Of a DNA stretch of 5,538 bases, positions 1 through 5,526 are shown in pieces. The stretch comes from Prolixibacteraceae bacterium. GTDB lineage: Bacteria > Bacteroidota > Bacteroidia > Bacteroidales > Prolixibacteraceae. The notes beneath the pieces were generated by a model. The model did no database searches. It was not told the origin of the DNA and was given only the letters and a program-made list of their open reading frames with translations. Every line of letters starts with the position of its first letter. Within the stretch, counting starts at the first letter, position 1. The stretch is from positions 1 to 5,538 of the forward strand of contig JAFGGF010000439.1 of assembly GCA_016930735.1 (NCBI GenBank), given 5' to 3'. A program made the position numbers and the translations under genes.

Positions 1-456
1 AATCCTGAAAAAAATCCGGTTCCCGATTTTAAATCATATTTTAAAGCCTTCCACAACAACTTAAAGCTTCGGAAGGGGCAACAGCTTCACTTCGAATTGG
101 GACGTTCGCTTGTTGGACAGTGCGGATTTTTTATAACCCGGGTTTTATACCTGAAAAAGGGTTTTAAAACCAATTTTCTGATAGTCGATGGAGGAATGAA
201 TGACCTCATAAGGCCTATGTTATATCAGGCGCATCATAAATATGTTTCACTGACTTCTGCTTTGCCTGAAAAGGAATATACCATTGCAGGCCCGGTTTGT
301 GAATCGACCGATGTATTTGACAGGAATATTAATCTGCCTGAATCAAAACGAGGTGATTTGATTGCTGTTTATTCAGCAGGGGCCTATTGCCAGGCGATGG
401 CTTCAACGTACAACATGAGGGCATTGGTTAAGGCTTACGATTCCGATTCTGTTTAA
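1..456 (+). CDS. lysA: Diaminopimelate decarboxylase, C-terminal part (5' end outside window)
   Basis: PLP-dependent decarboxylase that converts meso-2,6-diaminopimelate to L-lysine and CO2, the last step of lysine synthesis, in the cytoplasm. The reading frame is open from the first base and 151 residues are visible, which is the C-terminal beta-barrel part of a fold III decarboxylase of about 400 residues. Visible family signatures are FELGRS (31-36, matching the EPGR region), GGMNDLIRP then Y75 (64-75), the CESTD motif (100-104) whose Cys acts across the dimer interface, and SAGAY (125-129) followed by YN (137-138), which line the PLP and substrate site. The C-terminus KAYDSDSV looks natural. 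The N-terminal TIM barrel with the PLP lysine lies upstream of the window. The next gene starts 68 bases downstream on the same strand, with no convincing terminator between. The family call is secure, and these residues separate it from ornithine or arginine decarboxylases of the same fold. Confidence 0.95.
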   Translation, partial: NPEKNPVPDFKSYFKAFHNNLKLRKGQQLHFELGRSLVGQCGFFITRVLYLKKGFKTNFLIVDGGMNDLIRPMLYQAHHKYVSLTSALPEKEYTIAGPVCESTDVFDRNINLPESKRGDLIAVYSAGAYCQAMASTYNMRALVKAYDSDSV

Positions 457-481
457 ATAATTCTTCTCTTTATTTTGGTGG

Positions 482-527
482 TATGTTTTTTGTTTTTCCG
501 GTGAAAGCCATAAAAACAAAAAATATG
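482..527 (+). promoter_or_regulatory. Inverted repeat/hairpin enclosing the lipoprotein start codon
   Basis: TTTTTTGTTTTT (486-497) is perfectly complementary to AAAAACAAAAAA (512-523), giving a 12-pair stem. It extends outward through 485:524 (G-U), 484:525, 483:526 and 482:527 (U-G). Inside the loop, GGU (500-502) can pair with GCC (507-509), with one G-U pair, around a GAAA tetraloop of the GNRA type. The ATG at 525-527 lies in the 3' arm, so in RNA the start codon would be paired. No U-tract follows the 3' arm on the plus strand, so it does not look like an intrinsic terminator for lysA. The repeat is directly visible; a role in translation control is inference. Confidence 0.5.
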
Positions 528-863
528 AAAACAAAGAAAAAATCTCTGTTTTTTATCCCCATTGTAATTTTCCTTTTATTTGCCGGTTGCCAGAAAGATT
601 TCGATACATTTTATTATGAGTATATCGGATTCTGGGACAGCGAAAAATTTGTGCTCGAAATCTGGTCGGGGGGTGAAGCTTATTTATTAAAAAGAGGCCG
701 TTATGAATATTACGGTTGGGTTGATATAAACCGGAACCGGATTAAATTCCAGGCCAACGGTGACGATTTTACCAAACGTTTTACAATTAATCAGGCACCA
801 TCAATTGATGAATTTGGAGTAGTATTTATGGAATTGGACAGGAAGCGGTTTACCTTACAGTGA
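525..863 (+). CDS. Small lipoprotein of unknown function, probably surface exposed
   Basis: 112-residue protein that I cannot assign to a named family. It has a type II signal peptide: basic N-region MKTKKK, hydrophobic core at about residues 8-19, and lipobox LFAGC with the lipidated Cys at 22. The residues after Cys are QKDFD, which resemble the lipoprotein export signal described in Bacteroidota (Capnocytophaga-type QKDDE), so the mature 91-residue protein may be moved to the outer leaflet of the outer membrane. The mature part is rich in aromatic and charged residues with alternating hydrophobic stretches, suggesting an all-beta fold. A G-F-W near its start faintly recalls lipocalin-like proteins, but this is weak. 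I chose the ATG at 525 because it gives a normal-length signal peptide. An in-frame ATG at 483 and GTG at 501 would add 14 or 8 residues before it. It lies 68 bases after lysA, so read-through from lysA is possible. The stop directly abuts the stop of the opposing gene. Confidence 0.8.
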   Translation: MKTKKKSLFFIPIVIFLLFAGCQKDFDTFYYEYIGFWDSEKFVLEIWSGGEAYLLKRGRYEYYGWVDINRNRIKFQANGDDFTKRFTINQAPSIDEFGVVFMELDRKRFTLQ

Positions 864-1625
864 TTATTGGATTAATACAACTTCACTTGCATCGTGGCGC
901 GAAGTTAATAGCAGATTAAATTTATCGGCTAAAGGTTTGATTGTAGAGTATGCTGTTTCGGGTGTGTTGTTTTCAGCCGATAAATGGCTGAGAAAGACAT
1001 GGCTGAGTTGATTTCCTGCATGTTCAGTGAGCAAATCAAATGACTGTTTGTTTGAAAGATGTCCGACATTTGAAGCGACTCTCCTTTTCAGGTAATACGG
1101 ATATCTTCCTTCCCAAAGCATTTTTTCATCGTAGTTGGTTTCAAGGAAAAGAGCATGGCATTGATTCAGATGGGATATTACATTTTCACATGGCTGGCCA
1201 ATGTCAGTAAAAACTCCGATACTTATCCCATTGTGTTCGATCCGAAATGAGCAGGGCTCACTTGCATCGTGGTTTTTCAGGAAGGGATGGATGGTAAATG
1301 ATCGGAATTGAAAACTTTCACCCGGCTTAAATGGCGAATATGAAGCAGGTTGATTGGTTCCCCAAACGGCATAAAATGTTTCTTTGGTAAAAAATGCTGG
1401 TATCCCTAATTTTTTTGTTAATACCCTGACTCCTCTGACATGATCGCTGTGTTCATGCGATATTAAAACAGCTTTTACCTTCCTGAAGTCGAGGTTCCGG
1501 TCATACATACGCTTTAATATTTGTTTGGTAGAAATACCGGCATCTACAAGGATTGCATCCTGTTCATTTCCAATGTAATAACAGTTTCCATTACTACCAG
1601 AAGCCAATGCGCAAATCTCAAGCAT
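864..1625 (-). CDS. MBL-fold metallo-hydrolase, WalJ/YycJ-like
   Basis: 253-residue cytoplasmic metallo-beta-lactamase-fold hydrolase of the WalJ/YycJ type, with no signal peptide. The N-terminus carries the ALASGSNGN motif (7-15) and LVDAG (26-30) typical of this subfamily. Metal ligands are visible as HEHSDH (57-62), H119 in NHDASEP, D141 in TDIG and H214 in LSHLS. Further subfamily blocks are LETNYDEKML (161-170), RYPYYLKRR (174-182) and GHLSN (188-192). Length is close to the roughly 260 residues of Bacillus YycJ. In Firmicutes the gene sits with the WalRK two-component system and a Bacillus homologue has been reported as a 5'-3' DNA exonuclease. Here there is no WalRK context, so a nuclease role is only inferred. 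It is the last gene of a probable three-gene unit, 34 bases after the flavodoxin/ferredoxin gene. Its stop touches the stop of the opposing lipoprotein gene. The sequence HDASE occurs twice, at 119-123 and 244-248. Confidence 0.88.
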   Translation of the reverse strand: MLEICALASGSNGNCYYIGNEQDAILVDAGISTKQILKRMYDRNLDFRKVKAVLISHEHSDHVRGVRVLTKKLGIPAFFTKETFYAVWGTNQPASYSPFKPGESFQFRSFTIHPFLKNHDASEPCSFRIEHNGISIGVFTDIGQPCENVISHLNQCHALFLETNYDEKMLWEGRYPYYLKRRVASNVGHLSNKQSFDLLTEHAGNQLSHVFLSHLSAENNTPETAYSTIKPLADKFNLLLTSRHDASEVVLIQ

Positions 1626-1659
1626 ATTTTCTAATTTCAGGCAAATATAAAATCAAATT

Positions 1660-2721
1660 TTAAGATGAATGACTTTGTTTTAAATACTTTTTTGGGGCAT
1701 AATACCTTCGCCAGAATTTAAACCGGGTTAACGATGTGTAAACAATGAGGGAACTAAAGAATTTATATTTCATAAGGAAATGGAAAATTTTATAACCCCG
1801 GAAAATAACCGGCAATCCAAAAGTGAAAATTATAATCCAGACTATCAGCGTGTAATGTTGTGAAAAGAAATTACCGTCGTGTGCTAGATAACTTGTAATT
1901 GTAACCGGTATTAAGGAAAAAACAAGCCACCACAGTAAAGCAGTTAGCAGATGTGCTGTTTCGATCGCCCTTTTCGGGCATGAGTTCATACATTGCATAC
2001 AGCTTTCGCATTTGCTACTCCAGAATGGCCTGCCCTGTTTGAACCCGATTGCACCGACCGGGCATTGTTTTATACATAAACCACAACTGTTGCATTTGTG
2101 GTTGGCAATAAATGTTTTTCCCAATGCAAACCGGCCATAAAAAAAATAGCCCAAAGAAACGGGTGAAACAACAAGGTCGAGGGGCAAGTCAAATAAACCA
2201 CGGTAAACTTTCTTTCCGGAGTATATTTTTTCAGAGAATCTTTTTACTATTCTTTCACATCGTAGAAAAATAGAAAAAACAACTTTTTGGCGTAATCCGG
2301 GATGTAGTGAAATCCAGTTAGACGGCAGGTCAACAGGCCTGAATCCAATGATTTTATAACCTTTGAGCCAAAGCATCAGGGCAGGGCATATTTGTGCCAG
2401 CCCGCTTAATCCGGGAGTAAAAATTTTAGAAATTTTCATACCGGCCCTTGTATTAGCAAGAAAAACCTTTATGCCTTTCCGGCGGGGAAGTTTCCTTAAA
2501 AAATCAAGGACAACCGGTGGGGCATTAAATCCATGCGTGGGATAACAAAAACCAATTAAAGTGCTTTCAGAAATTGCATCGATTTCCGGTATTTTGTTTT
2601 TTTCAATCTTAATAATTTGAGATGGAATACCTTTTTTACTGAAATATCCGGCAATCCAGTTAGCAACAGCAAGAGCATTTCCGGTACCGGTGAAATAATA
2701 TATGATGAGGTTGGAGTACAT
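1660..2721 (-). CDS. EFR1-type flavodoxin-domain/2[4Fe-4S] ferredoxin membrane protein
   Basis: 353-residue probable electron-transfer protein of the EFR1 ferredoxin type. Residues 1-200 form a flavodoxin-like Rossmann domain: YYFTGTGN (8-15) is the FMN phosphate loop, followed by LIGFCYPTHGFNAPP (55-69) and FLANTRAG (87-94). Two 4Fe-4S motifs follow: C210, C213, C216, C220-P and C238, C241, C244, C248-P. About residues 258-279 and 290-311 are strongly hydrophobic and look like two membrane helices. A basic tail rich in K, R, Y and F follows (about 312-353). This suggests a membrane-anchored protein passing electrons between FMN and two clusters; the partner is unknown. I chose the ATG at 2721 because it places the flavin loop right at the N-terminus as is usual; an in-frame TTG at 2739 would add six residues. 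It lies 40 bases after the PurF-like gene and 34 before the MBL gene, so all three are probably co-transcribed. The fold call is firm, the substrate unknown. Confidence 0.88.
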   Translation of the reverse strand: MYSNLIIYYFTGTGNALAVANWIAGYFSKKGIPSQIIKIEKNKIPEIDAISESTLIGFCYPTHGFNAPPVVLDFLRKLPRRKGIKVFLANTRAGMKISKIFTPGLSGLAQICPALMLWLKGYKIIGFRPVDLPSNWISLHPGLRQKVVFSIFLRCERIVKRFSEKIYSGKKVYRGLFDLPLDLVVSPVSLGYFFYGRFALGKTFIANHKCNSCGLCIKQCPVGAIGFKQGRPFWSSKCESCMQCMNSCPKRAIETAHLLTALLWWLVFSLIPVTITSYLAHDGNFFSQHYTLIVWIIIFTFGLPVIFRGYKIFHFLMKYKFFSSLIVYTSLTRFKFWRRYYAPKKYLKQSHSS

Positions 2722-2761
2722 TTTAATAATTTTATTCAATTGGAAATTTACAAAATCCTGT

Positions 2762-4168
2762 TTAAAAATAACTTGAACCGTCCCAACAATGTGTACAGAG
2801 TTTTTCTTTTGGTAATCCTATTGCATTTACCAGGTCGCCCAGCTTCTGGTATTTTAATGAGGTTAATCCCAGATTTTTCCTTATTTGTTCAACCATTGCC
2901 CTGTATTCTTCCGTTTCAGGATCTGAATATTTTTTCAAATTAACTTTTTCAGTGCCTTCCAGTTGATGAATGGCTGTCCGCGATGCCAGGTCGCGGGTCC
3001 TCCTTGACCGTGAAAAATTCAGAAAAACACAGGGATAAGTGAGCGGTGGGCAGGCAATACGCATATGCACTTCTTTCATACCATGTTCATACAGGTCGCG
3101 GGTATTATCTTTTAACTGGGTTCCCCTAACAATCGAATCATCAAGAAAAACTCCTTTTTTCCCATTGATTAATGCTTCATTTGGAATCAGTTTCATTTTG
3201 GCAACCAAATCCCGCATTTTCTGGTCCTGAGGCATAAAACTCCGGGGCCAGGTTGGAGTATATTTCGCATATGGCCTCATGTAAGGGATTTTTCTTTCAT
3301 TGCTGTAACCAATGGCATGGCCCACTCCTGAATCAGGAATTCCGGCTACAAAATCTACTTCCATATCATCTCTTTTGGCAAGTGCAGCTCCGCATTTATA
3401 CCGGCACTCATCAACATTGATCCCTTCGTAATATGAAGGCGGATAACCATAGTAAACCCAAAGGAATGAACAAATCTGCATTTTATCATTTGGCTTTTTT
3501 AATTGTTCAAAACCGTCAGCAGTGATATGTATAATTTCACCGGGGCCCATATATTTTTCCACACTATAGCCCAGGTTTGCAAAAGCGCATGTTTCCGATG
3601 CCAATGCATACCCTTCTTCCTTTTTCCCAACAACTACAGGCGTACGTCCTAATTTATCGCGTGCAGCTATTATCCCTCTTTTGGTAAGGATTAGAATGGA
3701 ACATGATCCCAATATATTATTAAATACATTTTCGATCCCGGATATAAAATCATTTCCTTCTGTAATAAGCATAGCAACCAGTTCAGATGGATTAACACTT
3801 CCCTGGCTTGTTTCAGCAAAGTGTTTGTTTTTCTTCAAAAACCTTCTTTCCAGTTCTTTATCGTTGTTAATTTTACTTACGGTAGAAATAGCAAATTTTC
3901 CCAGGTGAGAGTTTACAACAATTGGCTGAGCTTCGGTATCGCTAATAACTCCAATGCCCTTATTCCCTTTAAAACCTGAAATGTCTTTTTCGAATTTACT
4001 CCTGAAATATCCGTCTTCGAGGCTGTGAATAGCCCGCTGGAAAAAATTTTTACCGTTTAAAAATGCAACGCCTGCTCTTTTTGTGCCTAAATGTGAGTGA
4101 TAATCAGTCCCATAAAATACATCTGCAACGCAGTCGGTTTTTAAAACGCTGCCAAAGAATCCGCTCAT
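2762..4168 (-). CDS. PurF-like phosphoribosyltransferase with inactive glutaminase domain
   Basis: 468-residue homologue of amidophosphoribosyltransferase (PurF), the enzyme that makes 5-phosphoribosylamine from PRPP and glutamine. Residues 1-230 resemble an Ntn-type glutaminase domain, but the start is MSGFFG, with Ser at position 2 where active enzymes have the nucleophilic Cys (MCGI type). The RYST segment is absent (GIGVISDTEAQP, 71-82), NGNL is replaced (VSKINN, 97-102) and the SDTE region reads NPSEL. The phosphoribosyltransferase half (about 250-400) keeps PDSG (279-282 region), KMKL (324-327) and the PRPP loop FLDDSIVRGT (341-350). Its flexible loop reads KYTPTWPRSFMP instead of KNRYVGRTFI. 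C233, C380, C458 and C461 line up with the four iron-sulfur ligands of Bacillus PurF (C236, C382, C445, C448), so a 4Fe-4S cluster is likely. Annotation pipelines would probably name it amidophosphoribosyltransferase; I expect a separate true PurF elsewhere in the genome. It is the first gene of the three-gene unit, and its true reaction is unknown. Confidence 0.85.
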   Translation of the reverse strand: MSGFFGSVLKTDCVADVFYGTDYHSHLGTKRAGVAFLNGKNFFQRAIHSLEDGYFRSKFEKDISGFKGNKGIGVISDTEAQPIVVNSHLGKFAISTVSKINNDKELERRFLKKNKHFAETSQGSVNPSELVAMLITEGNDFISGIENVFNNILGSCSILILTKRGIIAARDKLGRTPVVVGKKEEGYALASETCAFANLGYSVEKYMGPGEIIHITADGFEQLKKPNDKMQICSFLWVYYGYPPSYYEGINVDECRYKCGAALAKRDDMEVDFVAGIPDSGVGHAIGYSNERKIPYMRPYAKYTPTWPRSFMPQDQKMRDLVAKMKLIPNEALINGKKGVFLDDSIVRGTQLKDNTRDLYEHGMKEVHMRIACPPLTYPCVFLNFSRSRRTRDLASRTAIHQLEGTEKVNLKKYSDPETEEYRAMVEQIRKNLGLTSLKYQKLGDLVNAIGLPKEKLCTHCWDGSSYF

Positions 4169-4203
4169 AAAAAAGGTTTTAGTTAGTGATTATTTATCCC
4201 TTC

Positions 4204-4212
4204 CAAATTATA
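4204..4212 (-). promoter_or_regulatory. Possible -7-like element upstream of the PurF-like gene
   Basis: On the minus strand this reads TATAATTTG, close to the Bacteroidota -7 consensus TAnnTTTG but with one base too many between TA and TTTG. It would place transcription start about 30 bases before the ATG at 4168. I see no matching TTTG at the -33 position, so this is a weak candidate. It is recorded because the 128-base gap here is the likeliest place for the promoter of the downstream unit. Confidence 0.2.
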
Positions 4213-4230
4213 TTATTATTACAGAATAGA

Positions 4231-4248
4231 AGCCTTCTTTTAAAGGCT
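4231..4248 (-). terminator. Possible hairpin terminator after the isochorismatase-like gene
   Basis: AGCCTT (4231-4236) and AAGGCT (4243-4248) form a six-pair stem around a six-base loop, about 50 bases past the stop of the isochorismatase-like gene. On the minus strand the hairpin is followed by TCTATTCTG, which is not a clear U-tract, so it is a weak intrinsic terminator. Its position in the only sizeable minus-strand gap supports a transcription-unit boundary here. Confidence 0.35.
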
Positions 4249-4296
4249 CTTTATTAACAAACTTTAAACAAAAGATTTAAGGTGCTGGGATTTTAT

Positions 4297-4839
4297 TTAT
4301 TTAACCAGATTAGAAACAGCTTTAAATTCCTCTGCTTTTGAAGATTGTGTTAATTCAAAAAGTATCGATTCATAAGTTGCCATCATTATTTTTTCATGGC
4401 GAAAACGTTCAAGAGCAAATTGTAAATCTTTTTCTTTCCGCGATGAAATACAATCAGCAACAATAACCGGATTTAATCCTTTTTCTTTCAGGTCGATTGC
4501 GGTTTGTAAAACACAAACGTGTGCTTCTATGCCACAAATTATAATATTTTTGGCTCCCGATTTTTTAAGTAGTTCAATAAATTCAGATTCGCCGCAACAA
4601 CTGAAATCCCTTTTTTCGATATAATTAAAATCTGAAATTTCGTTCCTTACAGATTCCAGAGTCTCACCCAATCCTTTTGTGTACTGCTGGGTTACTATTA
4701 AAAAGATGTTTAAAGTTTGTAATCCTTTTATCAGAGTAATACAATTCTTAAGTAAAACTTCCTTATTGTTCATTGCCGGGAACAATCGTTCCTGAATATC
4801 GATAATTAATCCAACTGTATTTTCTTTTTCGATTCTCAT
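4297..4839 (-). CDS. Isochorismatase-like cysteine hydrolase
   Basis: 180-residue cytoplasmic hydrolase of the isochorismatase superfamily, closest in style to the ISOC1/ISOC2 and YcaC-like branch rather than to true isochorismatases of siderophore pathways. The probable catalytic triad is D14 (in LIIDIQERLF), K76 (in IEKRDFS) and C109 (in GIEAHVCVLQTA, 103-114). Other family blocks are QQYTKGLGET (51-60), VADCISSR (127-134) and the C-terminal segment ATYESILFEL followed by EEFKAVSNLVK. Length is normal for a single-domain member. It starts 26 bases after kdsD and is probably translated from the same transcript. No siderophore or nicotinamidase gene lies nearby, so the substrate cannot be read from context. 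Family assignment is strong; any specific substrate would be a guess. Confidence 0.88.
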   Translation of the reverse strand: MRIEKENTVGLIIDIQERLFPAMNNKEVLLKNCITLIKGLQTLNIFLIVTQQYTKGLGETLESVRNEISDFNYIEKRDFSCCGESEFIELLKKSGAKNIIICGIEAHVCVLQTAIDLKEKGLNPVIVADCISSRKEKDLQFALERFRHEKIMMATYESILFELTQSSKAEEFKAVSNLVK

Positions 4840-4865
4840 AAAGTTTTACCCCGGCAAATTGAAGT

Positions 4866-5480
4866 TCACTGGTTGCTGTTTTTCGAAAGTTCCCTTGATT
4901 TATAGCCGAGGTAACCGCCATGGTGGCGTTTGGCATAATCCTGACTCGTGAAACCGATCCGGATCATCATTGCAACAACCAGAGCATCACCAATTACAGT
5001 CATAGTAGTTGTTGAGGTACTGGGTGTTAAACCAAGCGGGCAAACTTCTTCTGGGTTCCCGGTATAAAGGAAAGCATTTGCTTTTTTTGCCAGTTCTCCA
5101 TCCGGATTTCCTGAAATTACTATTAAAGGAATGTCTTTGTAAAGGTTGGCGGAAAGCTCAACCAGTTCAAGAATTTCCCTTGTTTTCCCTGAATTTGAGA
5201 TAAGTAATAAAACATCATTTTCCTGGATTACCCCAAGGTCGCCGTGTTGCGAATCGCTTGGGTGGAGAAAAACTGCTGGTGTTCCGGTTGAACTAAAGGT
5301 GGTTGCAATATTCTGGGCAATTTGCCCGGCTTTCCCCATTCCGCTGGCTACAAGTTTCCCCTTTTTTTTATGGACCCGCTGGAAAATAATATCCAAAGCT
5401 TTTGAATATTCATCAGTTACAGGGATTTTACTGATTGCCAGAGCCTCCTGGACAATAACCTTTGTAATGGTTTCTTTCAT
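4866..5480 (-). CDS. kdsD: Arabinose-5-phosphate isomerase, single SIS domain
   Basis: 204-residue KpsF/GutQ-type sugar isomerase that interconverts ribulose 5-phosphate and arabinose 5-phosphate, the first step toward Kdo for lipopolysaccharide. It consists of the SIS domain only; E. coli KdsD (328 residues) carries two further CBS domains that are absent here. One-domain enzymes of this type are known from Bacteroides. Visible motifs are ASGMGKAG (45-52), HPSDSQHGDLG (73-83), ISNSGKTRE (94-102), EEVCPLGLTPSTSTT (144-158) and RHHGGYLG (185-192). Residues matching the E. coli catalytic set K59, E111, E152 and H193 are K50, E102, E145 and H186. The usual HPGG is HHGG here. The C-terminus KSRELSKNSNQ looks complete, so the lack of CBS domains is not a truncation. 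It is the first gene of a probable two-gene unit with the isochorismatase-like hydrolase. GutQ- or capsule-linked KpsF paralogues are possible alternatives, but no capsule or glucitol genes are seen. Confidence 0.9.
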   Translation of the reverse strand: MKETITKVIVQEALAISKIPVTDEYSKALDIIFQRVHKKKGKLVASGMGKAGQIAQNIATTFSSTGTPAVFLHPSDSQHGDLGVIQENDVLLLISNSGKTREILELVELSANLYKDIPLIVISGNPDGELAKKANAFLYTGNPEEVCPLGLTPSTSTTTMTVIGDALVVAMMIRIGFTSQDYAKRHHGGYLGYKSRELSKNSNQ

Positions 5481-5510
5481 TCTATAGTAGGTTTTAGCAA
5501 CAATAAAAAT

Positions 5511-5526
5511 ACATGAAATTTTATGT
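5511..5526. repeat. 16-base near-palindrome upstream of kdsD
   Basis: ACATGAAATTTTATGT is self-complementary except for one G-T pair. It lies 31 to 46 bases upstream of the kdsD start, where a promoter or operator would be expected. The short AT-rich core makes chance likely. No regulator is encoded nearby in the window. Confidence 0.25.

Noticed and set aside
483..524. Longer lipoprotein start at ATG 483 or GTG 501
   Set aside because: Either would lengthen the region before the hydrophobic core beyond a normal lipoprotein signal peptide; ATG 525 gives MKTKKK directly before the core and Cys at 22.
799..810. Perfect 12-base palindrome CATCAATTGATG
   Set aside because: It lies inside the lipoprotein coding sequence (PSIDE region), has no loop or T-tract for a terminator, and one such AT-rich palindrome is expected by chance.
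879..906. AACTTC/GAAGTT stem just past the lipoprotein stop as its terminator
   Set aside because: The loop is 16 bases, no T-tract follows, and the sequence encodes the C-terminus of the opposing MBL protein.
2722..2739. TTG start for the EFR1-type gene, adding six residues
   Set aside because: The ATG at 2721 places the flavin-binding loop at the usual distance from the N-terminus, and TTG starts are less common.
2762..4168. Loss of glutaminase residues explained by frameshift or sequencing error
   Set aside because: The frame is open and well conserved in style throughout, substitutions are spread over several motifs, and the fold's framework residues (HLGTKRAG, AQPIVVNS) remain.
5146..5487. 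113-codon open frame on the plus strand opposite kdsD
   Set aside because: It is fully antisense to a strongly conserved enzyme, has low-complexity Ser/Phe/Ile content and no recognisable motif; the same reasoning removes the plus-strand frames at 2363-2545, 2617-2943, 3039-3230, 3681-3908 and 5009-5203.
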